64,000 nucleotides of DNA from Ariolimax columbianus (Eukaryota; Mollusca; Gastropoda; Stylommatophora; Arionidae), in assembly GCA_036924085.1 (NCBI GenBank), contig JAVGWX010000006.1, positions 43,672,252 through 43,736,251 on the forward strand, given 5' to 3'. A program made the translations under genes and the position numbers. Every line of letters starts with the position of its first letter. Positions within the stretch are counted from its first letter, which is position 1. The notes under the pieces are model-generated. The model ran no database searches, was not told the DNA's origin, and was given only the letters and a program-made list of their open reading frames with translations. Positions 11,497-22,026 of this stretch are shown piece by piece.

Positions 11497-11521
11497 ACCC
11501 CCCCCCCCCCTTACCCCCCCA
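11497..11521. repeat. Poly-C run, interrupted
   Basis: Thirteen or more C, then tta, then C again. Length is likely unstable in sequencing and assembly. Confidence 0.85.
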
Positions 11522-11587
11522 AATACTCTCCCTTCTTCTTATGTATGCACAAAGCAACAGAAAAGGTAGAGAAGTAATTAGCAATTC

Positions 11588-12315
11588 TGTTGTTGTTGTT
11601 GACTTTGTTGACATGTTGTTGTTGATGTTGTTGTGTTGTTGTTGTTGCTGTTGAGTCTACAATGAGTACGTTTACTCTTGCGCACCTTGAAAAAAGTGTT
11701 AAGGAGCGGGTAGCAGTAGACTCCATGACAACCCCAGCGTGCACATGAAGGCGGACTGGAGTACTCCAGGTGGTTGTGCTATTATTGGCTTCATCTGCGT
11801 ATCGCTCAGTGCTGCGTGGATGACGTCAAACTCCCATTTTGTTTCTAATTTATTTATTTTATGTGTTCGCCTAACTAGTTTCCACTGGCGAAGGCGCGCC
11901 TATTCCACCTCAGACCGTAGTCAACTCGGCGATATCAAGACGCATAAACCAGTGCTTGGATGTATGTGCTCATCTGTATGTACCTGTGCTATTTGTGCGC
12001 TCTCAGGAGCCAGCCCAACCAAAGTGCAATGGAAGGGACTCACCCTGGGGGAGCGTGTGAACGTTGTGCAAGAGTGTGATTGTAGGACAGTCAAATGAAA
12101 CAGAGTGAGGTAAGAAGAGTAAAAAAGGCGAAAGATGTGTACGTTGTGATAAGAAACCAGTTGTTAGTAAGGTTACCAAAGAAGAACAGCCCGTTTTAAG
12201 GACGACCTGACTGGAAGTGAAGTCGGGTACTTGACCAGTATATGTGATCTGACTCTGACGTACCTATCCGAACACTATGTTGTGCCTGATCAGACGCTAG
12301 TCTCCTCTTCCCGTA
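11588..12315 (+). repeat. M1: dispersed repeat M, split by repeat N
   Basis: The 5' part is a (TTG)n tract (11588-11652) plus the M body (about 11655-11850: tgagtacgtttactc, gtgcacatgaaggcgg, aggtggttgtgct). The 3' part resumes near 12165 (accaaagaagaacag) and ends with core-like sequence (12225-12310, gttgtgcctgatcagacg). Repeat N fills the gap, so N inserted into an older M copy. Confidence 0.7.
11861..12115 (-). mobile_element. N1: dispersed repeat N
   Basis: Reverse-complement match to 46.30-46.61 kb: shared blocks actagtttc, aggcgcgcc, gaccgtagtc, ccaaccaaagtgcaatgga, caagagtgtga and caaatgaaacagagtgaggtaag. The orientation label is relative to the 46-kb copy. Function unknown; the other copy has a TSD, so it is inferred to be retroposed. 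Confidence 0.75.
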
Positions 12316-13111
12316 ATGACTCGTCATGGCTACTATACTTTACAATTGTGTAGTCTCTGAGTTGCCCTTTGTATTCTTGTTTCTTGATAAAGAAATCCGA
12401 TAGGTTTGCCTTTACCAACAACATTATTCAACAAGCGAGACCATACATCAAAGAAAATTAAAACCAGATGTATCCAAATCAAAGAACACTATGCCTATCT
12501 TAAGGCCAGCCGACACCAGAACAGGCATAGATTAGACCAACGAGGGCCCTTTTCAACAGAATCAGCTCTTATCAGGGTTAAACCAGACCGCCTTCCTTAC
12601 ATACGTACTTTTTTATCAGTTTATATTGTCATGTGCTGCGGTGGAGCTTTAATCGCTTTTCCCGGTGAAAGTGATTGACGTCGACTGTAAAAAAGTGTTG
12701 TAGAATTTATGTAATGTCATCTATCTATCTGTCAAGCAGTCTTTCTTGTGCCCTGAGACCATATCTTCCTGTGTTATATGCATACGTTGGTAGTTGATTG
12801 GGTTATATGCTCAAGAAATGACATAACCATCTTATTTTTTGTCTATATATGTTTTCATCGTAGGGATTCGTTTCGACAATGTTTCTAATATCATTATCGC
12901 ATTATCGTTCATTCATTTTTAGTGACTTGTTTTCATGATTTCATTTTCCGTGATGTAATTGTCCACCCTGTGCAATGGAAAATGTCCAAAATTGACACTT
13001 GCAGCAAAAGGTTGATATGAATAACATGTTTATCAGTTGTTTTTTGATGAAGCTGATAACGGATGACCACTGAATGAAAATAGTAACTGCAACAAAGTAT
13101 AAAAACAGACA
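12316..13111. other. No feature recognised
   Basis: Includes one 90-codon + frame (12406-12678) with no domain, compositional bias or relative in the window. Not called a gene. Confidence 0.4.
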
Positions 13112-13312
13112 TGGTGGTTGATAATGAATGTGTGTCGTTAAAAGGAGACAGAGGTTAATCATGGATGTGTGTCGTTAAAAAGAGACATACGTTAATCATG
13201 GATGTATCTAGTTAAATGGAGACAGGAGTTAATAATGTATGTGTGTCGTTAAATAGAGACAATGGTTAATAATGTATGAGTCTTGTTAAAAAAGAGTATG
13301 TCTAATAATGAA
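13112..13312. repeat. 37-38 bp tandem repeat, about 5 copies
   Basis: Successive units carry gttaatcatggatgtgtgtcgttaa then gagaca, with substitutions. The last unit decays near 13310. Confidence 0.85.
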
Positions 13313-13424
13313 TGTCTGGTGCTACAAAGAGTCAAACCTTGACACGCATCAATAACAACATCAAATCCCATGGCATGGTCATGATAAATAAGGTGTGACT
13401 GTAACTCCTTTCAATCGGTCTAGG

Positions 13425-13785
13425 ATTAATCTAACCATGACCTTGCTATGTGGCTGATGAGGCTAATTGTTCTGTAATTTTGGCAGAGCTTCAGGTTTCC
13501 AGACTTATGTAACGGTATAACTATTGATTTCGTCCATAAGTCCGGCCAGTTTCCTGTCGCCCATATTTTGTTACAGATGTGTGTCAGGCCTTCCACCACT
13601 ACATCTCCACCTGGTTGTAAGAGCTCTGCTGGTATATTGTCCGCCTTCCCTCTTCTCAATGTCTTTACCGCTGCAATTACCTTTTCCTTCGTTATCAGTT
13701 GTTTAACCTCTATATTTGTTGGTGTTCGGGGGAATGTTTTCACAGGTTCGCTTCGCCCTATCATCATCTATCATCTATCCATCAC
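13425..13785 (-). mobile_element. RT N-terminal fragment of the 34.7-kb LINE family
   Basis: The minus frame encodes VIAAVKTLRRGKADNIPAELL, LTHICNKIW, WPDLWTKSIVIPLHKSG and QNYRTISLISH. These align segment by segment with the better-preserved ORF at 35.27-35.52 kb (NIPAELLQ, YICNIIW, QNYRTMSLISH). It ends abruptly before the catalytic motifs, so it is a dead fragment. Confidence 0.85.
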
Positions 13786-13787
13786 AA

Positions 13788-14061
13788 ATGTGCCCATGAT
13801 TGGAGCTTGTGAAGCCAAGATGTCAGCTTTTTCATTGCCCTGAACCCCGGCATGAGCAAGACAGTAGATCCAGGTCAACGCCTGGAGGTCTGAGGCTTCA
13901 ACAGCAGCTATCCACTCGTACCTAAGCCATCCCTTCTGTACTTTCTTAGGTACGGCTTGCTGTCTCTCTCGTGTACTGTAATATTTATTTTTTGTGTGAC
14001 TTTCGCGAGATTTGATGAGGCCAAAGTATTGTAGTTTCCTAATCCACGTTAATGAAATCAA
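13788..14061 (-). mobile_element. RNase H fragment of another LINE family
   Basis: The minus frame has KGWLRYEWIAAVEASDLQALTW followed by AHAGVQGNEKADILASQAPI, the LINE RNase H block holding the last active-site aspartate. The same SQA/SHA-x-I-x-GT phrase occurs at 51.75-52.17 kb. It abuts a different RT fragment at 13785, so two unrelated elements are joined here. Confidence 0.8.
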
Positions 14062-14129
14062 GGGTTACAGAAGCATGTTGAAATAGTTGTGAACAGAAAC
14101 AAAATTACAAATCGAGAAATGTTGCATTA

Positions 14130-14405
14130 GCTGCAAGTTACAGAAAATTGGCGCTTAGACACCGCAAGAAAAATACTGAGATACTTCGGTCACGTCAAGA
14201 GCCAAAACGCTCCGGAGGGAAGGAAAATAGAGTGCCTCGTTCCCGGTAGCAGGAAAAGAGGTCGACCCGGACGTGGATGACATCAAGATACTACGAATAG
14301 TCAGTCTGGGAATGTTTTGTATGACACGGGGCCACTCGCCCTAAACCAAGATGCACACAGAGTTGCCATGACGGAACCTATGACCTGCAAACAACATAAA
14401 ACATG
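14130..14405 (+). mobile_element. RT C-terminal fragment (YFGHVKS type)
   Basis: Encodes ILRYFGHVKSQNAPE, CLVPGSRKRGRPGRG and, after stops, HRVAMTEPTC-like residues. This is the GHV/GxxGRGRP signature of RTE/L2-like LINE ends. Stops and the lack of upstream RT show it is a remnant. Confidence 0.65.
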
Positions 14406-14609
14406 ATAATAGTAATTGTTGTTTACTAGCAAACGATGCTGTTCTACATTCAGCACTTTTAAAAAAAATATGTCTGTGTTGATTTTGTGTCGCTTTCCTT
14501 TGTATTGTTAGCACTTTTCTGCAGCATTTTAGCTCGAAAGATTCAATCTTCTTGATGCGTGCGTGAGTGTCCATGTCTCGCATTCGTAGGTTGCTATTCC
14601 AGACCTGTA
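14400..14609 (-). mobile_element. RT C-terminal fragment
   Basis: The minus strand reads ETWTLTHAS-like residues followed, with a frame change, by KKIESFELKCCRKVLTIQ. This matches the ETWTLT / FExKCYRRxL pair of LINE RTs. It converges tail to tail with the preceding + fragment. Confidence 0.6.
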
Positions 14610-14866
14610 AAAAAAGTAAAGTAACCCATATAATTACTGCGGTAGGGGTGTTAGATGTTAGCCCTCTCACATTTCCAAGATTCGGCTATATGAGGGCGGT
14701 AGCCATCTCCTCTCCCTCGCTGCTTTTACTTCTCGGACTTAACCGGTACCCATTTAAGGCTGGGTAAACCCGAGCGCCGTTGCTGTCTGAAAATAACACA
14801 TTTCCGCTTCAACTAGGCAATGAGCCCAGGACCACTCAGATGCGAAGCCAGCACGCTAATATAATA
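14609..14866 (-). mobile_element. SINE2a: tRNA-headed SINE
   Basis: The minus strand matches the + copy at 47.61-47.88 kb along its length: cttcgcatctgagtgg, cttaaatgggtaccggt, agcgagggagaggagatgg and ccctcatatagccga. The 3' end is ttactttactttttt. The tRNA-like 5' head is partly missing beyond ttagcgtgctgg. Confidence 0.8.
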
Positions 14867-15084
14867 ATGTTGTCTTTTTAACGTTATAAATGTGACAAAT
14901 GTTTAATTATTTCTTCCTGCAGCTGCGTTGTCTGGTCTGCTGAGTTAGTCACTAGATAGATCCAAACATTCCACTTTGTCGTGTGTAGTCGAATTGGTTA
15001 TTTCAATCCAATAGTTGCAAGTATCTGGCTACACATGTGCATTGATTAGGGCCCAGTAACGAAAGTTGACGAAATGCGATATTC

Positions 15085-15376
15085 GACGGATACCAAAGGT
15101 CACTAACAACATCAGTAGAAACAGAATCACAAATACAAATATTCAGGAGAAGGTTGGAACAATTCCCTGCCTACAGTACATCAAGGGCGGAGCGTGAATT
15201 GGTTTGGCCACATTGTGAGAATGCAACGAGACCACATTAGTCGTGCAACCTTCTATTTGAGAACATCAGCAGGAAGGGCGAGGGGTACATCGAGAAAAAA
15301 GTGAATAAACGACGTAATCGAAACCTGCCATAAAATGGGGAAAGATGGTACTCGGGCCACGAGAGAAGCGAAAGAC
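15085..15376 (+). mobile_element. LINE 3' end: RT C-terminus
   Basis: Encodes QEKVGTIPCLQYIKG, WFGHIVRMQRDHISRATF, SAGRARGTSRKKWINDVIE and CHKMGKDGTRATREAKDK. This is the end of the same LINE group seen at 10.3 and 57.1 kb, with stops and frame shifts. Its last codons run directly into the VNTR that follows. Confidence 0.75.
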
Positions 15377-15930
15377 AAATACATAACACGTCACTGGGCT
15401 ATAACGTGGTAGAAAGTGAGACGACAAAAGACAAATACATAACACGTCAGTGGGATACAACGTGGTAGAAAGTGAGACCTCACTGGGCTATAACGTGGTA
15501 GAAAGTGAGACGACAAAAGACAAATACATAACACGTCACTGGGATATAACGTCGTAGAAAGTGAGACGACAAAAGACAAATACATAACACGTCACTGGGA
15601 TGCAACGTGGTAGAAAGTGAGACGTCACTGGGCTATAACGTGGTAGAAAGTGAGACGTCACTGGGATATAACGTGGTAGAAGGTGAGACGTCACTGGGCT
15701 ATAACGTGGTAGAAAGTGAGACGACAAAAGACAAATACATAACACGTCACTGGGCTATAGCATGGTAGAAAGAAGAACGACAACAGACAAATAATATATA
15801 ACACGTCACTGGGATATAACGTCGTAGAAAGTGAGACGACAACGGACAAATACATAACACGTCACTGGGATATAACGTGGTAGAAAGTGAGACGTCACTG
15901 GGATACAACGTGGTAGAAAGTGAGACGACA
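15377..15930. repeat. VNTR of 33-bp and 23-bp blocks
   Basis: Block A (33 bp, cgtcactgggatataacgtg...) and block B (23 bp, cgacaaaagacaaatacata...) alternate irregularly. AB gives 56 bp, and runs of A alone occur at about 15600-15715. The array amplifies the sequence just after the LINE C-terminal codons. Confidence 0.92.
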
Positions 15931-16182
15931 ACAGAAGATGAAGAGGTTACAAGTATTCTTGAATGTTTTCTTTGAGCTCTTCTTGTAATATGAACGACAA
16001 TTCTCTGACTGCTTATTTGTTATTGTATAATTTTTCCCTTCGATTTAAGTCATTCAGTAGGAAATCGAATTAACATTTGATATGAAATGCCATCTGTGCT
16101 ACACGGAGAGAATGGGAGACAATGTCAAAAATGTCGTGGAAACAGCTGTATGTACTGAATACCATGCGTGACAGCAAATAAC

Positions 16183-16257
16183 ATAATTTTGTCATCTCAT
16201 GGGGGCTCAGTGGTCTCTAGGTAAGGTGTCTGCCTCGTGTGCCGGAGGTCGTGAATT
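16183..16257 (+). mobile_element. Truncated tRNA-like SINE head
   Basis: The sequence gggggctcagtggtctctagg looks like a tRNA 5' end with A box. It is followed by ctgcctcgtgtgccggaggtcgtg, where a B box would follow, but H1-D interrupts at gaattc. Confidence 0.45.
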
Positions 16258-17735
16258 CTTCTTATTCTTCTTCTTCGTACGCTGTCAGAGGTCAACCTGT
16301 ATTTTTTCGAAAAAAGCAACGGTCATCCTGAGGCTGTCGACACTGCCTTAGAGCTTGTCTAGTGTTGCCACTGGTGATGGCCACATGTGCTTTCTCTGGT
16401 CCTCGTATGTCGGGCAGTTTTGCAGCAGATGTTCAGCGGTCATTTTCCGGTACCACAACTGCATTCGTCAGTGCCACCTATCTTCAGTTTATTGAATAGA
16501 TGGTACCTCAGTCTGCTGTGGCCTGTGCAGAGTCTGAAGACCATGACATGCTCTCTTCTGTTCAATTGGTAATAGGCATCATTTTTTTGTGTAGCCAGTA
16601 TATTCTGTTTCCCATTTGGCCATGTATCTGGCTCTAATAAGCCTTTTGGACTCTTCGTAGGTTACACTATAATCTGGTTGTGGTAGTCTTGCACCTTCTT
16701 TTGCCAGTCTGCCTGCCTCCTCGTTGCCTTTGATGTTACAGTGGGATGGAACCCACTGTACCACTACTCTTGTTGATGCGGACTGCTGGCATAGTTGACA
16801 GAGTACTGCTCTTAAATCATTAAGTTCAGTATTTCTCTGGCTTTTTAGTGCTGTGACTACGGCCAGGGCATCTGTGAACAGGACTATCTGGCTTTCAATT
16901 CTTTTGCCTGTCAGCATTACTTCTGCTGCAGCCCGCAGTGCCTCTGCCTCCGTTCTGAAATTGCTTGAGTATTTTCTAGTTGCCACTGACAGTGTTATTT
17001 TTCTACCATTTTGGTAGGCTCAGGAATACCCCTGCCCCGCCATTCTGTATTGTGTTTGTTACAGAACCGTCGGTGTATGCATGGGTCCAATCCATGCTTG
17101 GATAGTTTTTCGTTATGTACCTCAGGGTTATGTCTCTTCTTTCGTTTACATTCTGGCTGTTCTTGTTTCCAATACCTGGTATATTTTCTACCACCTCCGG
17201 AAATATAAGCTGCTTCCAGGTAGGTTTGCGTACAGTAGGGATGGGCTTTGGTGTTGTTAATGTCTTCATATAGTCTTCGCTCATCTTCGCTTAGGCTATT
17301 TCTGCAAAGTTTCTTCGCTTTAGTTTCCCATTTCCAAATCTATTTAATCTCTGACGCATTGGATGGTCTGTCAGTCTTCTGAGTTTCTCTGCTTGCTGCT
17401 GGGCTCTGCAGTCTCTTCTGTCGGTCAAGGATTGCAGATTTGTAATATTTTCAAGTTCTACAATTGGCGTTGACTTCATGTCTCCTGTTATAGCTCTCAT
17501 GGCTTGGTTTTGAAGTTTGCTAATTTTGTTAAAGTTCGCCTTTGCTGCTATTGTCCATTCCGCAATGCCATACTCGAGAACTGGTCTAACTCTTCCAGTG
17601 TACAGTTTCTTTAGTATACTTTCATCTGCTCTCAAGCTTGTGCCAGCAAGTTTCCTCATGATTGCTATTCTTTGCCTAGCTCTCATTCGGTTTCTCTCGA
17701 TCTGACTTTTCCATGTCATCGTCGATCAAATGTGA
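16258..17735 (-). mobile_element. H1-D: 5'-truncated LINE copy, RT end plus RNase H
   Basis: Starts at the segment tcacatttgatcg shared with H1-C (6915) and contains MTWKSQIERNRMRARQR and RPVLEYGIAEWT, then DRRDCRAQQQAEKLRRLT (open 17291-17719). RNase H with intact YTDGS lies at 17003-17284, and the rest at 16579-16986 in another frame. The GAA tail is at 16258-16281. Frameshifts near 17284 and 16990 inactivate it. Confidence 0.92.
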
Positions 17736-18150
17736 TATTCTTGGTTTCATCTGGGCGAAGTTCACTACACCGGGGATCACGTCGAACCACAACTGATCAA
17801 CCAGATTGCCTTAAAAATAATTTGCTTCTAGGGAGCACTACATGGAAGAGAAGTAGTATTCTTGGTTGGTATGTTGTGTCTGATCCTGACTAGACGTCCT
17901 AATCAGTATGTTGTGTCTGACCCTGACGCGACGTCCTAATCAGTATGTTGTGCCTGACCCTGACGCGACGTCCTAATCAGTATGTTGTGCCTAACCCTGA
18001 CGCGACGTTCTAATCAGTATGTTGTGCCTGACCCTGACGCGACGTCCTAATCAGTATGTTGTGCCTGACCCTGACGCGACGTCCTAATCAGTATGTTGTG
18101 CCTGACCCTGACGCGACGTCCTGGTCAGTGTGTTTTGCCTGACTACACTA
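17736..18150 (+). repeat. M2: partial M repeat with 37-bp core array
   Basis: The right half of the M body (caccggggatcacgtcga, gggagcactacatggaag) abuts the 5' end of H1-D. It is followed by about 6-7 units of 37 bp starting cagtatgttgtg at 17904, 17941 and 17978, each containing ctgaccctgacgcgacgtc. Confidence 0.85.
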
Positions 18151-19106
18151 GCGTCTAATTTCCGCACATGGGTAGATTAATTAACTGAAGTTCAACAACT
18201 ATACGCAATCATAATACACTAAGCTTAGGAGATCACACTACAGCTTCCGATTTTGTTTCCTATCAAAAGCTAACTGACAAAGTCAGTAAAGTAAAATATT
18301 AAGATATACAAAGAAAACACAAATTATTGTGAAATGTTTTCCTGCCACACTAACTTCTAACACAGAATGTGATCTATTCATTCCTTCATTTTACATATCA
18401 ACTTTACCAAACACACCTTGGAATTACGAACTACCGCAGAACAAACATCACAGGTGGCTTTCCGTTTGCACCCACCATTTGAAGCTCCCCAGGGCGCCCC
18501 TTACTCTCAATTTCTAACCTAACTTATTTGGCTCATTTGCTGTTTGGAAATACGCCAGCGCCTCTGTTTTACTTAGCAGGACGCCTGTTTACGCAGTTCC
18601 AGAACAAACTTCAACGAGAAACAGTTTGGCAGTCCTAAAATTTGTAAGGGAGTTGAGAAATATTTGCTGTATCAATACGAGCAAGATTATGTCTTACACG
18701 AAGCCCAGTAAAGATTTAGAAACCACTAATACAGTGTGTTCCTATATATCGATTTATAAATTGGTACCTGACATTCACAGTTAGTGAAGAGAAAGTTCCT
18801 GGTGAAGGAAATGGGTTACCAAAGCTCATGAAAAAACTAAGACCAAGTATAATAAATTATCATACATTGCGTCCCCAACGGCAGTTTCTGTAATGGGATG
18901 GCATTGCTTTTTGCTGAGGAAGCATTCACGTATAACCAGACATAATCTGGATTGAAATCCACATGGGAAGAGAAGTGGGGGCGGCCAAAGTGCATTTTGA
19001 GATGTAAGAGTAGCCATGAATGGTTGTAGTTGGGAATATGGTGAGGGTCTATGTCACTATATTTCACCTCGTAAGGGTTTTTTTTTGGGGGGGGGGGAGG
19101 GGTGGT
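18151..19106. other. No feature recognised
   Basis: Several short frames on both strands (for example 18826-19067 minus) show no motif. A G-run lies at 19087-19097. Confidence 0.45.
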
Positions 19107-19312
19107 AGAAAGTCACGGCATGCCAAGCATCGGAAATATGGTGTTAGGACCATACAATTGGGGGAGGATGGTAGAAAGTAAATATCTCGTCACGTCATGC
19201 GAAGCATCGGAAATATGGTGTTAGGACCATACAATTGGGGGAGGATGGTAGAAAGTAAATATCTCGTCACGCCATGCGAAGCATCGGAAATATGGTGTTA
19301 GGACAATACAAT
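19107..19312. repeat. 77-bp tandem repeat, about 2.7 copies
   Basis: The phrase aaatatggtgttagga starts at 19134, 19211 and 19288. Units also share gggggaggatggtagaaag. Confidence 0.92.
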
Positions 19313-19498
19313 TTTGTAACCAACGACACTCAGTCGAGGATGTGGTCAGCATCATTACTTCCCGGACTGAACCGGTACTCATTTAAGACTGGGTCGATCA
19401 TTGCTGTCTGAAAAACCAATACCGCCTAAGAGGAATGAACCTAGGACCACTCAGATGCGAAGCCAGCGCCCTAATCACTACGCTACGCCGATCCCACG
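19313..19498 (-). mobile_element. SINE2b: tRNA-headed SINE, 3'-truncated
   Basis: On the minus strand: ggcgtagcgtagtgattagg (A-box region), cttcgcatctgagtggtcc, then a B-box-like ctaggttcattcc, then cttaaatgagtaccggttcag. It is the same family as 14.6 and 47.6 kb. The head is the best preserved of the three. Confidence 0.8.
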
Positions 19499-19499
19499 G

Positions 19500-20060
19500 A
19501 TCTCGGCCTTCTTCTGTCTCTTTCTCCTGCCATCTTTCAATTTGTCACAACAATCTCCAAGCCGACTCTTCTAATAACCTGCCTGATAAAGTAGGATTTC
19601 CTTGTTCTTAGCTTTGCAATGAGTTATGTTTGTGTTTGTCTCTCTTCGAGTACTGTATCATTAATCTTTCTTGCAGTCCATGGAATCCCCAATGTTATTC
19701 TGTACAACCACATCTCCACTGCTTCCAAAGATAAAGGCGCTTGCTTGCTTATTGTCAATGATTCACTGCCATATGTAAGTACTTGTTCCACGTAGCACCA
19801 AAGGACTCTATTTCTCAGTTTCAGCGACAAGGTTTTAGTTGCACAATATTCCCTTCGTGGTCTAGAAGACCAATTTTGCTTGGGCTATTCTGCATTTTAT
19901 TTCGTATTTTCATCTTCCATCTGATGATATGTATATTCCCATATATTTTAACGTTCTAACTTATCTCAATTCGGTGCTCTTCGCTGTGGCGCTGCATTTT
20001 GGAGAGTACGGTTTCTTAGTCACTACCATCACCTCCGATATCTTTTTATTTACTGTACAA
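19500..20060 (-). mobile_element. LINE fragment: RT thumb/C-terminal region
   Basis: The minus strand reads TLKYMGIYISSDGR, then RNKMQNSP/RIAQAK-like residues, LKLRNRVLWCYVEQVLTYGSES, VEMWLYRITLGIPWT and, after a stop, FIRQVIRRVGLE and KMAGERDRRRPR. The order YLGxxISSDGR, YGSExLT, FEMWxYRR, GxRxRGRxR is that of an RTE/L2-like RT end. SINE2b cuts it off at 19499. Closest relative here: 54.4-54.97 kb. Confidence 0.8.
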
Positions 20061-20169
20061 TAATATCATGCACATTTAATAGCGGACATGTATATTCAAA
20101 TTGCCATTTTATGGATACAACTAGTCAATATGGATGTCGTATTCGTAGTAGTTTTCGTCATCTAATTAG

Positions 20170-20670
20170 TGAGCTGATGAAAGTGAAAAGTGGTCCTCTA
20201 AACGGTTGTGCTATGTCTGGCTGCATCTGCGTAACGATCACTAATACAGGGAACACGTCAATCCACATTTCGTCAGCCAGACCGAATTCGAACATCATAT
20301 TTCAAGGAAACGCTACATGGAAGAGGGAAAGTCGTGTTGTCTGACCCTTACGCCACGTCCTGGTCAGTATGTTGTTTGACCCTGACCCGACGTCCTGGTC
20401 AGTATGTTGTCTGACCCTGACGCGACGTCCTGGTCAGTATGTTGCCTGACCCTGACCCGACGTCCTGGTCAGTATGTTGTCTGACCCTGATCCGACGTCC
20501 TGGTCAGTATGTTGTCTGACCCTGATCCGACGTCCTGGTCAGTATGTTGTCTGACCCTGATCCGACGTCCTGGTCAGTATGTCATCTGACCCTGATCCGA
20601 CGTCCTGGTCAGTATGTTGTCTGACCCTGACCCGACGTCCTGGTTAGTATGTTGTCTGACCAGATCATCG
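20170..20670 (+). repeat. M3: M repeat with 35-bp core array
   Basis: The body (gagctgatgaaagtga, aacggttgtgctatgtctgg, acgctacatggaagagg) is followed by about 8 units of 35 bp, cagtatgttgtctgaccctg then atccgacgtcctggt. The variants are homogeneous within this array but differ from those in other M copies. Confidence 0.88.
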
Positions 20671-21039
20671 TCTCAGATCTCCACGTGGTCGTGTAAATAT
20701 GTGGATGGAAGTAATCAGTAAGATGAATGGTTGTCGCAGTGACGTGTATACCGCACACCAGACCAAGGAGGCACGAGCTCAAATTCCGGTAAGACATTTA
20801 TCTTCCTGTTGTCTTTCGGAAGTGAAAAACCTAACCTATACATTGCCGATATGGACAACGGATCTTCATTTTTAAGCCATATAAATCCCATTTCCCAACT
20901 TTTATGAGAAACGAGAACTCATTTTTGTTATTAATAAAGCCACACATTCCAACAGACTCCGGAAGGGTACTCAAAGTCATCGCAAGTTCCAAACAAGATA
21001 TGCTCTTACATAAAATAAATTATAACATAGGATTGCTGT
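20671..21039. other. No feature recognised
   Basis: No coding similarity, array or TE end was seen. Confidence 0.4.
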
Positions 21040-21540
21040 CTAGTAAGAAAATAACATATTTAGCCCTACAATGGTTTCCAGCCTGCTGTCGGTTCCTTGA
21101 AAACGCGAATGCTTATGGGATTTGTAAAGCCGGAAGTGGCGGCACGCAGGCTCACTTTCCACATAGCTATAAAGAAGCAAAGACACTCATAAGACGATCC
21201 TTCAGGACGGAATTGAGGATCAGCATGAATAATACAAATAAGAAAAAAAAACAGCATTGACGAACTTGGCAAAGATGGGCAGACAAAGATCTTCCGACTC
21301 GGAACATTGCTAACCCCAAACCTACCTCTACAGAGTGGGTCTTAGAGACACCGCTACGTGCGAGGGCGGAGCACCAAGCAGACACTAGAACATATCATGC
21401 AATACTGTCCCACTTATGCAGACCATAGCTAGGCAGTCTGGCCATAGAGAGCGAATATGATTAAAAAGCTGTGGAGGACCGGCGAAGACCTGAAGGTCAC
21501 ATTCTCCTCACCGGGCTAGAAGCACAGTATCAGTTGAACG
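21040..21540 (+). mobile_element. RNase H LINE 3' end, decayed
   Basis: Encodes LQWFPACCRFLENANAYG (degraded WVPAHCGxxGNExAD), GGTQAHFPHSYKEAKTLIRR and, after stops and frame changes, HAILSHLCRP-type residues (HILxxCPTYADH in other frames). Then comes AVEDRRRPEGHILLTGL. The arrangement matches the RNase H to cysteine-motif region of LINEs. Confidence 0.7.
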
Positions 21541-21956
21541 AAGAAGAAAAAGACAAAGTAGAAGATGAAGAAAGTAGAACTACCATATAAACGAAGAGAC
21601 GTTGGATGTCCCTTAGGGAGGCCATCCCCCATGCTCCTCTCCGTTCTCAATACACACAATCTTTTGTCGCTAATGCTCACCAAGCAGGCATGCAGTTCGT
21701 AAGGACGTTGGTCAATCCTAGACATGCTGAGATGGAGAAAACGTGTACACAACCAAAAGTCTTCATAAGCCTAAGAAGAACCATTACAATTCATGCTCTG
21801 GGTCATGTGCTGAGCGAAATCGACCGACTATTTGTCTGCCTGTAATACAGTGATGTCGATCAGTGCAGGGATTTGCAGAGTCAGTTCATCCATTCTGAAT
21901 CGAATTATGAACAGACAGTGGCACACACAAAGAGAATGCTAGACATCATACATACA
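21541..21956. other. No feature recognised
   Basis: One 79-codon + frame (21606-21845) without recognisable motifs; not called. Confidence 0.4.
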
Positions 21957-21964
21957 TATATAAA

Positions 21965-22025
<61 letters not shown>

Positions 22026-22026
22026 G
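21957..22026. repeat. (TA)n microsatellite
   Basis: About 70 bp of TA dinucleotides with few interruptions. Confidence 0.95.

Noticed and set aside
12406..12678. 90-codon + frame as a gene
   Set aside because: No motif, codon bias or homologous segment could be seen; length is within chance for this composition.
15377..15930. CRISPR-like array
   Set aside because: Units are contiguous with no unique spacers, and the setting is eukaryotic.
16258..17738. TSD for H1-D
   Set aside because: The flanks share only attctt-like sequence, too short and partly in the tail.
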